A stretch of DNA of 39,071 nucleotides from Chara braunii. Lineage: Eukaryota > Streptophyta > Charophyceae > Charales > Characeae. This document shows positions 1-10,414 of the stretch, one piece after another. A model generated the notes under the pieces. The model had not been told where the DNA came from, did not search any database, and saw only the letters and a program-made list of their open reading frames with translations. A program made the position numbers and the translations under genes. Positions within the stretch are counted from its first letter, which is position 1. Every line of letters starts with the position of its first letter. The stretch covers positions 1,722,963-1,762,033 of the forward strand of contig BFEA01000299.1 of NCBI GenBank assembly GCA_003427395.1, written 5' to 3'.

Positions 1-2
1 GG

Positions 3-50
<48 letters not shown>

Positions 51-330
51 AATTGAAAACGGAAACAACGACGGGACAAAAGAAAAATGAGAAAACAAAC
101 AAATAAAGAAAGAAAATAATTTGGGGAAAAATAAGATAACCAAGGGAAAAGGAACGAAACAGAAAAAAAACACGAGATGTAAGACCCAAAAAAAATAATA
201 AAAAAAAATCAAAGAGAAAAACGACGTCTAAGACCGCGAAAAAAAAACAAATCAAACAAAGAAACAAAAAGAAAAAAACAATAAAATCGAAAAAAAAACA
301 AAACCAAAAAGCACAACTTTTTGGACCGAT
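1..330. repeat. Poly-A run and A-rich low-complexity DNA
   Basis: Positions 3-49 are an uninterrupted A run. The next 280 bases are almost pure A with scattered G, C and T. No gene is visible; the lysine- or phenylalanine-rich frames here only reflect base composition. It could be the tail of a retroposed sequence, but the window starts too close to test this. Confidence 0.7.
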
Positions 331-675
331 TCGTCGCACTTCTAGTTATTCGAAAAAGCAAGCCGACCCCAGCCCCGGGAAAAAAAAAAAACAACTTTTT
401 TTTTTCCTTTTTTTTCATTTTTCGAAAGCGGCCGGGCTATCCGATGGCGGGTGCTTCAAGTTATTCACTCGCATCGACGCCCGCCACCGCCCGGCCTCTG
501 TGGGCGCGCTCTCTCGTTTGTCGGCTCGCTGTGAACAATTGGGTACGCGCACCGCTCGGCACACGCCACCACCCTCGATCGCCTTCATCAACCGGGCCGA
601 ATCAAAAGCTCGGCCCGATTCCGGCGCGCAGCGGAACACGACCTCCCCCCGCAAGCCCACCGCGCTTAAGGTGTA
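331..675. other. GC-rich stretch without a recognisable gene
   Basis: This stretch is clearly more GC-rich than its surroundings (many CG dinucleotides, e.g. around 430-480 and 540-660) and lies between the A-rich start and the duplicated block. A 122-codon plus frame overlaps it but starts inside the A-rich part and has no motif I recognise. It is not repeated elsewhere in the window as far as I can see. Confidence 0.4.
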
Positions 676-1019
676 GGATAATAAAATAATAATAATAATA
701 ATAACAAACCAACAGCAGACTTGTATCACGAGTTTCTCCAAATAAGATTACAGCAAGCTCAAACTTTTGACAATGCATGAGCAGTCCCTTTACCAACAAC
801 AAAGAACCAAAGTTGATATCTTATCTGGCGCATCGGCGCCCGGACTACATACGGCCGATACTATCTAGCCTATACCATGACGCCGCTGATGTCATTAACA
901 GTTTCCCCGGTATGAGCCGATCTCAGCCCATGCCGCACGATTCGTGCACCAGGTATGTCTCGCGCTACACTCACAACCTCGATCCCCCCCGACACAGATG
1001 CCACGTGGATCCAAACCAC

Positions 1020-1077
1020 ACCAATAATAATAATAAAATAATAATAATATTAATAATAACAATAATAATAATAATAG
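1020..1077. repeat. AAT microsatellite (block copy 1, array 1)
   Basis: Interrupted (AAT)n array directly after a CACAGATGCCACGTGGA module at 993-1009. The matching array in copy 2 is at about 26348-26405 and differs in length. Confidence 0.9.
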
Positions 1078-1429
1078 ATGCAATAAACATGAACATGGAC
1101 GAAGCACCGAAATCCAAATCGCCGAATCACACTGAAGTCCAAGTAGCCAAAGCAAGAGCAGATAGCCAATGGGCCCAAGCAACCATCCATTTGAGAACGA
1201 TACAGCAGAATCGTGAGTCAGTGTCTAAGTCCAACCAACAGCACAACCCAATGCAGTTCTCTCCCTTGAATGGCGTCAGACGCCCTATCCATTTTACAGC
1301 CTGATACTACCACTACAGCATGGAGGCAACCAGATAACTTGACGACCAGCGAGTGCAGACGTCAACACCAACGCCGACCTCTCTCCCCCAGCTCACAGAT
1401 GCCACGTGGACCCAAGGACCTTAAGCATA

Positions 1430-1430
1430 C

Positions 1431-1489
<59 letters not shown>

Positions 1490-1518
1490 TAACAATAATA
1501 ATAATAATAATAATAATG
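1430..1518. repeat. AAT microsatellite (block copy 1, array 2)
   Basis: Long (AAT)n array with a few AAC interruptions, about 25 bases after a second CACAGATGCCACGTGGA module at 1394-1410. The copy 2 array at about 26758-26812 is shorter. Open frames across it read as poly-isoleucine or poly-leucine and are not genes. Confidence 0.9.
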
Positions 1519-1856
1519 ACAATAGCAGTGCGACGAAAGTAACAGCGAGATGACAACTCCGGATTACACCTTCACACTGAAAGTCACATTGTGTCAAGAA
1601 AGTAACATTGTACCAATAAGACACCAATGGAGGCTCGTAGCATTGAAAACCAATGTCCATGGAGAGCATACTCTCTCCTCTCATCACAAGAGTCCAGTTC
1701 CTTCACACTCACACTTGGCGCTCAGCGCCCAGCCTACTCCTACGCAGCTACTACGGACTACAAAAAGACAAAGCAACTGTTGACATCAGCGGCAGCCCGA
1801 AGTACTTGAAGATGTCGGCCATTGCAGACCATCGCCAACGCCAGGTATGTGCCCTC

Positions 1857-1857
1857 A

Positions 1858-1897
<40 letters not shown>

Positions 1898-1954
1898 GTC
1901 ATCGTCATCATCATCATCATATCACCATCATCATCATCATCACCATCCTCATCA
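1857..1954. repeat. ATC microsatellite (block copy 1)
   Basis: (ATC)n array with small interruptions, followed by a CT/TTC-rich stretch to about 2110. The poly-His and poly-Ser frames over it are artefacts of the repeat. Copy 2 carries it at about 27154-27250. Confidence 0.9.
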
Positions 1955-2861
1955 CCATCCCCCTCCTCTTTTCTCCTCTATCTCTCCTTTCTCCCTCCTT
2001 CTTAGATCTCTCTTATCACCTCCTTCACTTTCCTTCTCCGATCTTTTTCTCCCCCTTTCATCGTCGATCTCTCTTTCTCCCTTCACCTTCGATCTTTCTC
2101 TCTCCCTTCACCTTAGATATTTATCTCCCCTTCTCTAAAGCTTCCATAAGTACGATTTTCGATGCCCAATCCTGCCCCTCTATTCTGTTATTTCTTCTTC
2201 CTCACTACCCTGTTGCGCAACCTACTCCCTTTTACCGCATTCACCTTTCCTCCATAACGGAATCAACTGCCTCCTCGCTCTGCCTCAGCATGCTTTGCGT
2301 CATATTTCCTTACTCCATCGTTCGTCATTCTATTACTCTCTCACTCACTACTTACTAGTTCCACCCTCCCTCACACACGCACACACACGCACTTCTCGGA
2401 GTTCATTTCCCAAGCTATAGTAGTAGATTCATTCGATTTTGCTCATCCTATCGATGAAAGTAGCTTGAGGCCCCCTACCGTTTCATACTCGCGCAATTGA
2501 ACAAGTATTGCCGCATACAGTTCAATATTCTAGCCGCAGATTCATTCCGATTTTACTCATTCTATCGATAGAAGCATTAGGGAGTCCGCCACGGGATAGG
2601 AGCCTTACCTGTTCTCTACCTCTCTCCTCATCTCCACCGTCCTCGATAACTCTATGTTTGAGCGGATGACTGGCCAACCTCAGAACGTCGTGGGCAGAAG
2701 CATCCCGTATATCTACAAGCCCCTACCCTCGCATCAGCAGACGCGGGGCCGAGGCTGCTGCATCGACGTTCTATCGCTTGCAAGCCGGGAATGTTGCCGT
2801 CATCAACCGCCATGTGAGCAGCCTTCATCTCTTCTTTGTTTCTATAACGTGTTCAAAATCA

Positions 2862-2931
2862 ATAATAATAATAATAATAATAATAATGATTTAATAGTAA
2901 TAATAATAATAATACAGTAATAATAATAATA
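2862..2931. repeat. AAT microsatellite (block copy 1, array 3)
   Basis: Interrupted (AAT)n array; its copy 2 counterpart at about 28168-28236 looks the same length, unlike arrays 1 and 2. Confidence 0.85.
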
Positions 2932-3037
2932 GCGACGATAGAGAATGTATACCAGCTATCTTTCCAACCTGATGCAGAAACGTCGGGGTGGGTTGTAATC
3001 GTAGCAGACAGTCATGCCTCCTTTCACACTCTCTCAT

Positions 3038-3040
<3 letters not shown>

Positions 3041-3073
<33 letters not shown>
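3041..3073. repeat. AC microsatellite (block copy 1)
   Basis: (CA)n array; counterpart at about 28347-28378. A second CT/CA tract lies at 3526-3570, whose copy 2 counterpart is partly replaced by a pure C run. Confidence 0.9.
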
Positions 3074-3077
<4 letters not shown>

Positions 3078-3527
3078 ACTGTTGCATATTGTGAAGGTGC
3101 AGACCAGAACAAGAACCGACCTCTCATACAAAGTACATGATAGCGTAGCGGAAGACTTAGATACCAATAATACGAACAATCAAAATTGCAGCGCAACCCC
3201 ATCGTATATCATCATCGTTTCATGGTGTGAAGGGGCCTGGCGCTCACACAAGACGGTGCGCCAGCCCTTGCCATACTCAGGCGAAGAGGAGGGTTAAACG
3301 AGGGAAGGGAAATATGGGAATGTCATCAATACCAAGTCTGTGATACAGGTCCCAAATAATCCCCGTCCGGTGTCTAAATCCCAATGTCGAGTCTAGATCT
3401 AATATCGTTAAGTCTCGAGTCACAACTCTCTCTCCCTCTCTCTCTCTCATACGTAGTCCGCAGGCACTGAGAAATCTGATGGAGAGAGCGTGAAGAGATG
3501 GTAGATTTAGAAGAGGAAGAAGAAGAA

Positions 3528-3561
<34 letters not shown>

Positions 3562-3611
3562 TACGCACACACACAAAGTGTGTGTACATACCCACATTTC
3601 AGCGGTAGATT

Positions 3612-3657
3612 CATTATTTTATTTATTTATTTCTTTATTTCTTTATTTATTTTATTC
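3612..3657. repeat. ATTT/TTTC microsatellite (block copy 1)
   Basis: Imperfect (ATTT)n with TTTC units; in copy 2 (about 28922-28963) the array is nearly pure ATTT. A long pyrimidine-rich CTT/TTCC tract follows at about 3800-3990 in copy 1 and 29105-29300 in copy 2. Confidence 0.85.
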
Positions 3658-4390
3658 ATTCCCGAGGTAAGCCGCATAGTTATAGACTCACCAGCCCTTC
3701 TCTCTCCTTGCCTATATCCGAGTCGTCGTCTTTGTCACGCCGCTAGATGTCGTCGTTTGTCGGAGCCTTTGTCGTCGACGAGCTTTTGCCGCCCAGTCTG
3801 GTACGTATTTCCCTTCCTCTAACTCCTTCTCCTCTTCCTTTCACTACAGCATGTGACCTGCCGCCTCTTCTCCTCTTCCTCCTCCTTTCTCCTTCCTTCT
3901 TTCTTCTCCCTCCTCCTTCTCCTTCTTCCTCCTTCCTCCCTTCTTCCTCCTTTCTTCCTTCTTCCTCCCTTCGCCTTTCTTTTTCTCGACGGTACTTTCT
4001 ATTTTGTTTGTGATCGCTGATCACCCTTTGCGCAGCTTCCCCGTACTCCTTCTCGTTTTTTCTTCGTCTGCCTCCCGCTGTAGTCCTTGCTCGTATTGCA
4101 TTGCCCTGCGGCGGAGTTCTACCGACCACAATCGGGCGGGCCCTTACTAGGTGAATGTGCCAGTATCGGGGCGGGAATCATTTGGGCACCTCGGGGCAGG
4201 TAGGCCGTCGGGGAAAACACAAAAAGTAAAAGAAAAAATAATATATATTTTTTTAAATCAAAATAAGAAAACAGAAATAATAAACCTAATTAGATCCAAC
4301 CTACAATTTCCTCCTACTTTGCCAAGTGTCGGAGCCCTACGACCCTCGGTTCCTAACTAACGAACTAACCCTACTAGCTCCTACATGTAC

Positions 4391-4412
4391 GGTCGTGGGT
4401 TCGAATCCCGCC
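4391..4412 (+). other. tRNA T-arm (B-box)-like sequence
   Basis: The sequence GGTCGTGGGTTCGAATCCCG closely matches a tRNA T-arm with an RNA polymerase III B box (GGTTCGAATCC). I see no good A box or acceptor stem upstream on this strand, so it is a fragment and not a tRNA gene. Copy 2 has it at 29701-29722. It lies about 80 bases from a tRNA-like sequence on the other strand. Confidence 0.55.
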
Positions 4413-4467
4413 TGTCTGAGGGCGGGCGGAAAAGGCAGGCCCCGCCCCCCTTGTAGCTAGCAAAAGA

Positions 4468-4551
4468 GCTAGCCCGGAGGCAGGTCGGACTCGATTCCAG
4501 TACCCTTTGCCGATCAGTCTGCGCCTTTACCTACTGGGCTAGCTCTTACCA
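4468..4551 (-). other. tRNA-like sequence with A and B boxes (SINE-like head)
   Basis: On the minus strand a good A box (TAGCCCAGTAGG) is followed after a tRNA-like spacing by a weaker B box (GGAATCGAGTCC). The spacing suits a polymerase III internal promoter. The anticodon and acceptor stems do not fold cleanly, so it is tRNA-derived (SINE-like) and probably not a working tRNA gene. The counterpart in copy 2 is at about 29778-29861. The flanking GCTAGC palindromes near 4456-4475 could form a small foldback. Confidence 0.45.
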
Positions 4552-5209
4552 CGGTATGCTAAGGACCCGCCTTCCTATAAGTAGACGCAGTTGGTCTGTC
4601 TTTCTTAGTTTGCGTGCGTGTGCACGCCTGCAAGTCAGCGTGCCTATCCGTATGCTTGTCGGCTTGAACATGTGTGCGACCCACCAAGGCACTTGGTTGG
4701 GTAGACGGCCCGAAGGACCGGTGCTCTCTCACGACCGTGGTATTAAATGTTACAGTGGGAAAAGCACTCAGGTGGCGGGAAAAGAGGCTCGCGGCAGCGG
4801 AAATACTCAATTAGCAGGCGGTCGGTACCTCACCAAGTAGAGGTAGACCCGCCTGGTACTCGAGGCCGAGCATAAGAAGACAAAAGTTGACACTTTTTAG
4901 ACACCCAATACAGGTAGATAGACAGGTAACATTCCCAAGTCTCAGTGTGCGCCGTAGATGTGCCTGACACAGACTCTAACATAATCAACCCCTCGGCCTC
5001 TTCTGTCGACGGGGCATTACTACCGATTGTACTCGCGCGTTATAACAACGCGCGCACATACTTTCGAAATTTTATCACCAATTCGCCCCGGCCTCATTGG
5101 CCGAGGAATCTGTTTCGAGTGTCACGCTAAAGCATGCACACCCTTTTCCACTCCATCCCGGCTCCGTCATGGTAGCCGAAGTCGTCACTGTGTCGAATGC
5201 AAAGTATGG

Positions 5210-5235
5210 CCAAATACCCTTGTAAGGGTATTTGG
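5210..5235. repeat. Palindrome at right edge of block copy 1
   Basis: Perfect 12-bp arms (CCAAATACCCTT and AAGGGTATTTGG) are separated by GT. Homology between the two blocks ends 7 bases further right. The position suggests an element terminus or recombination point, but there is no Helitron-type CTRR end and no matching left terminus. Confidence 0.8.
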
Positions 5236-5242
5236 TCCGACA

Positions 5243-6062
5243 GTATCTCAGACGCTATTAAACGACGTCTCCGTCGCTTGTAGAACTATATGCAAACAAA
5301 AGATGTTTTTCGACAAACAATTTGTCAAATCCGAATCCTGGAATGAGATGTGGTTCAGGATTGATGTCGTTACCTCACTTTTCATTACTAGTGCTGGGAT
5401 TCTAATCCGGGTCTCCCACATTGTAAAATAACTGATTGACTTGAAGTGGGGATACTTGATCCGTACTACAATATATGAAATAGTTAAGTACGACAACGCG
5501 GTTTTCCTCTCCCCACTCCCTTAGACTTTTGACCCAGGTATTCGTTGGCTGTTTTCAGGGTTGGTGTTCGCGTACGAACTCATCCGTCAAACGCGGGTCC
5601 TAACCGAGACCTTGGTTGTTCAACTTTTGATATTACTTGTCCAAAGTTGCCTGCTGTCCTGCCCAAAGTCTAATACAGGAGGACAACGGTCTCCATCATG
5701 ACCCACCACAGTCCTGCTGATCAGGGCGGAGCTGCGGCCCACCACGTTGTTGCTTATCGGTGGTTACCCTCGTTGGTTGCGCAACGATGGGATATTCATC
5801 CTATCTTTTCAAAATTAATAGATTTCAAGACGAATTTCGACCCCTTCGACATCCATCTGGACAGATTCCTTCACTGGGGTGGCCATCCCCTCTAGTCCCT
5901 CTTCTAGTCCATAGTCGAAAGGTCCGGTGCCAGGTTATGCTAGGTCAGCAGCCCACGCTGGGAGTTACGTCCCAACGATGTCAAATTTTCACCATAGGCT
6001 TGGTAATTTATGCCCTCAGGTTAACCCTTGAGGTGGATGAACGATGCTTCTTTTAAGTAAAC
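5243..6062. other. Non-coding stretch right of block copy 1
   Basis: Unlike the block, I do not see this stretch repeated in the window. A B-box-like motif (GGATTAGAATCCC, minus strand, near 5395-5410) is present without a clear A box. The open frames are short and unrelated to known domains. It may include sequence of the retroelement that supplied the gag at 6766-9184, but I cannot place an LTR boundary. Confidence 0.35.
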
Positions 6063-6129
6063 CAAATAAATGAGATTTTCCAAATAAATGAGATTCTTCA
6101 AATAAATGAGATTCTCCAAATAAAATGAG
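6063..6129. repeat. 18-bp tandem repeat, about 3.7 units
   Basis: Unit CAAATAAATGAGATTYTC at 6063-6080, 6081-6098 and 6099-6116, plus a partial, slightly altered unit at 6117-6129. Confidence 0.9.
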
Positions 6130-6765
6130 CAATCACCAGGCTGCCACTCAGGGTTGTGCCCTCCAAGTCTTTGATCATTGCTCGGTGAGGCACGCACCTC
6201 GGGGTCATTTTGTATTATAAGAAAAACCAATATTTAAAATGAAATAAATATTTGTCGACTCTTTGCTTGTCTGAAACCAACAAAACAATCATCCTACTTA
6301 AATCCATTTGTAAAAACACAATCTTCTACCTCATGAGAGGTATTTGCCCATACCATAGCATGGCATTTCCAATTATACACATAGATCAATCCTGTATCAG
6401 GTCATTCAATCTTCTGTCGTTTTTTCATTCATTCACTGACCCGCCCGTCCCTCTACCACCATTCGAGACCTTAGAGGATCCTTAAATAGTGATAGACGAA
6501 GGGAGGTACTCATCATAAAAGAGACTTGACTATCATAGACACGGGAACGCACACAACGTGAAGTGTTTTGAGGTCACCAGCTCATTTGCCCCTGATCTCA
6601 TACATATAAGTGTAAAATACAAGTATGATACAAAATCTCATTAGTGACTCAATCACTCATCCTCATCTGTTTCCCCTGAATGTTAATGCATCACGTCCTA
6701 TTAAATTCTAACCCTTTCTACTCACTCATACACCCTCTCTTCTCAGTTCACAACTCTTATACCTC
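6130..6765 (-). other. Non-coding sequence downstream of the gag-like gene
   Basis: Read on the minus strand, this follows the stop of the gag-like gene. There is no protease, reverse transcriptase or integrase similarity in any frame. A purine-rich stretch just after the gag stop (6690-6765 on the minus strand) and a TATTTAAG motif near 6480 would fit a 3' untranslated region plus LTR, but I find no second LTR copy to confirm this. Confidence 0.35.
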
Positions 6766-9184
6766 TTATCCTAAGAAGTCAATCGCCAACCCCAGCATCC
6801 TATGGAACTGCATCCTACCACCCTCAGGTGTTCTGGGGATCACCTGCCCATTGCTAGCTACCAGTCTCCCTCTTGAGTCAAGTCTGACCATCCCTCTCCT
6901 AATATACTCAGCTAATATAACACAACCATCCCTGAAATGCCCCTCCTCTATGCAGAAGAAGCAACCTTTCGGGCCCTTGTTGTATCTAGCTCTCTTGGCC
7001 AGAGGTCGTCTCAACCTGACCCCCTGCCCCCTCAGATGACTCTATGTCATGTTGCTCACTCCTCTTTATGCCCTTCTGCCTGAGGCACATCCAGGCTTTC
7101 GCCTTGGTCTTCTAGTGGGGCAGATGGTACATCAATTCTTGGTTCTTCTTGTGGCTCTTTGCTGGATGGTCCTTCTTTTCCTGCCTCAGTCTGCTCATCC
7201 ATCCCTCCTCCTTCTTCCTTTGACTGAGGGACCCCTTCTCTTCCTTCTGCCAATCTGATTTCAAACCTCCCCTCCTTCTGTCATTCCACCACTTTTGTGG
7301 CTTCATCCCCTCTCTCTTGATGGCTCAACTTGAGCTCTTTCATCCCTTTCAGTATTTCTTCCCATCTTTTTTCCAAGTCCTGACCCAACTTCTTTCTCTC
7401 ATAAATCTCCTCATCCAAGTCCAGCCCTTGCATGCTGACCTCAAAACACAAACCTTCCACCTTCTTCTCCACCCTTCCCCTCGCAGCCGCTTCATCCTCC
7501 AATTCCTTGCCTTTCATAGTCAGGGAAGCCTTCAAAGTGTCCACTTGTTTTAGCAGTTTCGCCTTTCCCTTCTTCAACTCTTCTACTTCGTTCTTCACCC
7601 CTTCCATATCTTCTATCAATTTTGCCACTTGGGTATCCCTCTCTTCTTCCTTCTTTCTCAGCCTGCTCATTTCTTTCAAGAGCCCTAGGATGTAGTCCAA
7701 GAACCCTTGGGTGATGAGCTCAGTGCTCCCTTTGAGCCCGGCCTGGAGTCCTCTGCTTACTGTATCCAGGTGACCAGGTCTTCTCCAATTTTCTTAATTC
7801 CACCTCCTCCTTCCATTTCTCCCATCTTCCTGGCAATCTCAGCATAGTCTTCAAAGAGCTTGGTGCACTTCTCATCCAGCATATCATGCAGTCCCATCAT
7901 TTTCTGCAAGTTGTCTGAATGTTTGGAACTTACCACCAGCTCTGAGAGGAGCATCCTCTCAAACCTGACATCCCACGTGGAGTTTACAGGCAGTTCATTG
8001 TTTTGCAGCATCCTGATCATGTAGTTCCTCCACCCTTTCCTCTTCTTTTCTCTTTGAGCTTTTTCCTCCTTACTCATCTGCCCTTCCTCCACTTCCTCTC
8101 TCAATTGGGATAGCTCACCACGCTCCACCTTTCTCTTTTCTACTCCAACTTCCACTCCCTTGCCTCCTTTTATCCTCACTTCTTCTTCACCCCTCTCTCT
8201 GTCCATCCCCTCTCTATCTCCAATAAGCCCCTTTTCCTTAGTTCTTATGACCCTTGGAGCCCTGTCTCCCTCCCGGATCTTCTTTCCTCCTTCTGTCTCC
8301 TCTTCTCTTCTTGCTCCTCCTTCCTTCTCACTCCTTTTTTCCTCTACCCTTTTCCTTCCAACCTCAATCGGTCTTTTCTCTTCAATCTTTCTCTCCCTCT
8401 GTGCCGCGCTTGCCCCTAGGCTTCTTCTCCTCCTTGCTGCCGCCTCCCCCTCTTCCTTTTCACCTTCCTCTGCCTGGTCAGACCCTCTGCTGCTGCTCTT
8501 GGGGACAACCCTTGCCTTGTTCCTCAGTCTTTTCAAGGGCACGTCTTCTTCCTTTTCATCATCTGCCTCCCTTTCATGCAGCTCATCCATTTCCCTTCCA
8601 ATCCACAACCCCTTTTCCTGCAACTTTTCCTTCCTCGTCCGATCTTGTCTTGCCTGGGTGTATGCTATTCTCATTTTCACTGTTATTCTCTGCTAGATAC
8701 GACTCCCTTCCACGATCCCCTTCACTTCCCCTTCCTCACTCCCCTCTGTTCTTTCAATCAACTGTTTCTTCTTCTCTTCCTCACTCCATTCCCCTCTTTC
8801 AGCGGCTAGCTGCAAACTATAAATAAAATCCTCCAGATTTGTTTCATCAAACCTCAAGTCATCCTCAATTTCATCCCTTGGGAAGGTCCCCATGTCCTTC
8901 CACAATCTCACCATGCATGCCCTCCACCTCGTGCATCCGGCCGCCACTCCTTCAATCTTCTTCTTGTATATTCCTGCCCCAGTTACTCTTGCGAGCTTCT
9001 TCATGTCATCCCACTCTCTTCTGAACGCATACTCCTCAAAATCTCATAAAAATACTCGCAAGTTGTCTCCAGCTCTGTAAATGGGCAACTCCTTCAGGCT
9101 CCTTGAGATTCTCTGATCCCTCCTCTGACCGCCCTTTCTCAAGGTAGGTCCAGAGGGTCCTGCCCTCCCTCCTCTCTGCGCCAT
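6766..9184 (-). pseudogene. Broken gag-like gene with CCHC zinc knuckle
   Basis: Reading starts at ATG 9184 (MAQRGG). The frame continues through an in-frame TGA (9044-9046) and TAG (8693-8695) to about 7757, shifts frame near 7770, continues as a coiled coil (7281-7740), and shifts again at least once before the end. The N-terminal third (IYRAGDNLRVFL, then FEEYAFRREWDD and CTRWRACMVRLW) resembles a retroelement capsid. Next comes a long Lys/Glu/Arg-rich region, then a heptad-like coiled coil, then a nucleocapsid-type knuckle CFFCIEEGHFRDGC (CX2CX4HX4C) near 6930-6970. In retroelements such proteins form the particle shell and bind RNA. No pol follows, so this is either a gag-only element or the remains of a truncated one. 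Stops and frameshifts show this copy is not functional. Confidence 0.75.
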
Positions 9185-9324
9185 GGCCTCTTCTCCCCAA
9201 GGGTCACGCCTGCACACAGAGAAGGAGCAAACGACAAGTATAAGGATCAGATCACCATCAAGGCAACACTTCTCATTAAAACATAAGCTTGACAATGCTC
9301 CCTTGCCTGGTACTTACATGCACA

Positions 9325-9383
9325 CACACATATATATATATACATATATATATACATATATATACATATATATATATGTATAC

Positions 9384-9423
<40 letters not shown>

Positions 9424-9429
9424 GTATAC

Positions 9430-9462
<33 letters not shown>

Positions 9463-9554
9463 CATATATATATGCCTGCGTGTATATACACATGTACATT
9501 CCCACTATACCTTTCACATTCATGTATGTATACATACACACACATATATATATA
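9325..9554. repeat. TA/TACA microsatellite, left part
   Basis: Mostly alternating TA with CA and GTA interruptions. It ends exactly where the hAT-like element starts, and TA repeats resume at 10311, so the transposon appears to have landed inside it. The Tyr/Ile-rich frames here are artefacts. Confidence 0.9.
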
Positions 9555-10310
9555 CAGGGTTGTCGGCGTTCGGGACGGGCCGAACGCCCGAACGTACGGG
9601 ACCCCTTCGGAAGGCGTTCGGCCGTTAAGGCCGAACGCGGACCCAAAAAAAAAAAAAAAAAAACTACAGTTTTCAAAACATTCCGAAAAAAACTTATGCT
9701 ATAGAGAAAAATAAACTAAACAACATTTGCCTGGGCACTGTATCCAAATTATTTACCAAATTTGAATTAAAAATCAAATACAGAAAATAAACACTATGAT
9801 AAAAATAAGAAAAAATAAAAAGAGAATTAAAATGAGTGAGTGTGCCAGCACCTTTTCGACACCGCCATCTTTGTCGATTTTTAATTATTTTTTGGCATTG
9901 ACAAATGCCCTGAAAATTTAGACATATTTAGTTTACATAATCAATAACTCATTAAAATTATTTTAAAAAATAATAAATTTGTTTAGGCCCCGAAATAAAG
10001 TGAAAATAAAAAGTTAAAAGTGAAAAAAAAACAAAATAGTGAGTGGGCGAACACGTTTTGACACCCCCATCTTTGACGATTTTTAATGTTTTCGTGGCTT
10101 AGCAGAATGGCTTCAAAATTTATAGGCGTGTAGCTTACATCATAGAGAACTCATAAAAAACAATTCAGAAAAAAAAACTTATTTTTGGGCTCCGAAATGG
10201 TTTTTGGCGGGGGCCGAACCTGGAGGTGTTCGGCCCCCGAACGGGACCCCGAATGCCCGAACGTTCGGGGGCCAGCCCGGGGGGCCCCGAACGTCGGTCA
10301 GGTAACCCTC
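9555..10310. mobile_element. hAT-like non-autonomous DNA transposon (756 bp)
   Basis: The left end begins CAGGGTT and the right end, read inward from the other strand, begins GAGGGTT, so six of seven terminal bases match. CGTTCGGG recurs slightly inside both ends. Both sides are flanked by TATATATA (9547-9554 and 10311-10318), as expected for the 8-bp hAT target duplication, although the target is itself a TA repeat so this is weak proof. Both subterminal regions (9565-9640 and 10205-10300) are crowded with CGAACG/CGTTCG motifs, like the clustered transposase-binding motifs of hAT elements. There is no coding capacity. The AT-rich middle holds two diverged direct units (about 9816-10004 and 10005-10190). 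Confidence 0.6.
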
Positions 10311-10414
10311 TATATATATATATATACATGTATGAGTGTATACTTAGGCAATGGGGTACGTACATGAATAGGTACTGATACACACATACATGCATAGACA
10401 CTTTCCCAATCTAC
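10311..10414. repeat. TA microsatellite remainder and junction sequence
   Basis: TA repeats resume to about 10326, followed by about 85 bases without features that lead straight into the truncated 3' end of the gypsy pol. No LTR sequence is present, so the gypsy element lost its 3' LTR here. Confidence 0.6.

Larger units (their letters stand above)
676..5242. repeat. 4.6 kb duplicated block, copy 1
   Basis: This block recurs in the same orientation at 25985-30560, about 25.3 kb away (offset 25307 at the left edge, 25318 at the right), with only scattered substitutions and microsatellite length changes. The left edge lies inside an AAT microsatellite. The right edge comes just after a near-perfect palindrome and the bases GGTCCGACA, where both copies stop matching. 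The block contains AAT, ATC, AC, CT, ATTT and TTCC arrays, two tRNA-like pieces and no convincing coding gene. It could be a segmental duplication, two insertions of one non-autonomous element, or partly an assembly duplication. Confidence 0.9.

Noticed and set aside
1270-2358. Open frames with poly-Ile, poly-Leu, poly-His or poly-Ser, and their copy 2 counterparts
   Set aside because: Direct translations of AAT and ATC microsatellites whose lengths differ between the two copies.
4556-4840. 94-codon plus frame kept in both block copies (also 29866-30150)
   Set aside because: The blocks are so alike that any open frame would be kept. There is no domain, and the frame overlaps a minus frame equally well kept.
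676-5242. Helitron identity of the duplicated block
   Set aside because: The terminal hairpin is suggestive, but there is no CTRR after it, no 5' TC end and no Rep/helicase sequence.
8160-8826. Plus-strand frames of 178 and 190 codons
   Set aside because: Ser/Pro/Leu-rich shadows opposite the Lys/Glu-rich gag region on the minus strand.
9183-9714. Tyr/Ile-rich frames of up to 173 codons
   Set aside because: Translations of the TA microsatellite.
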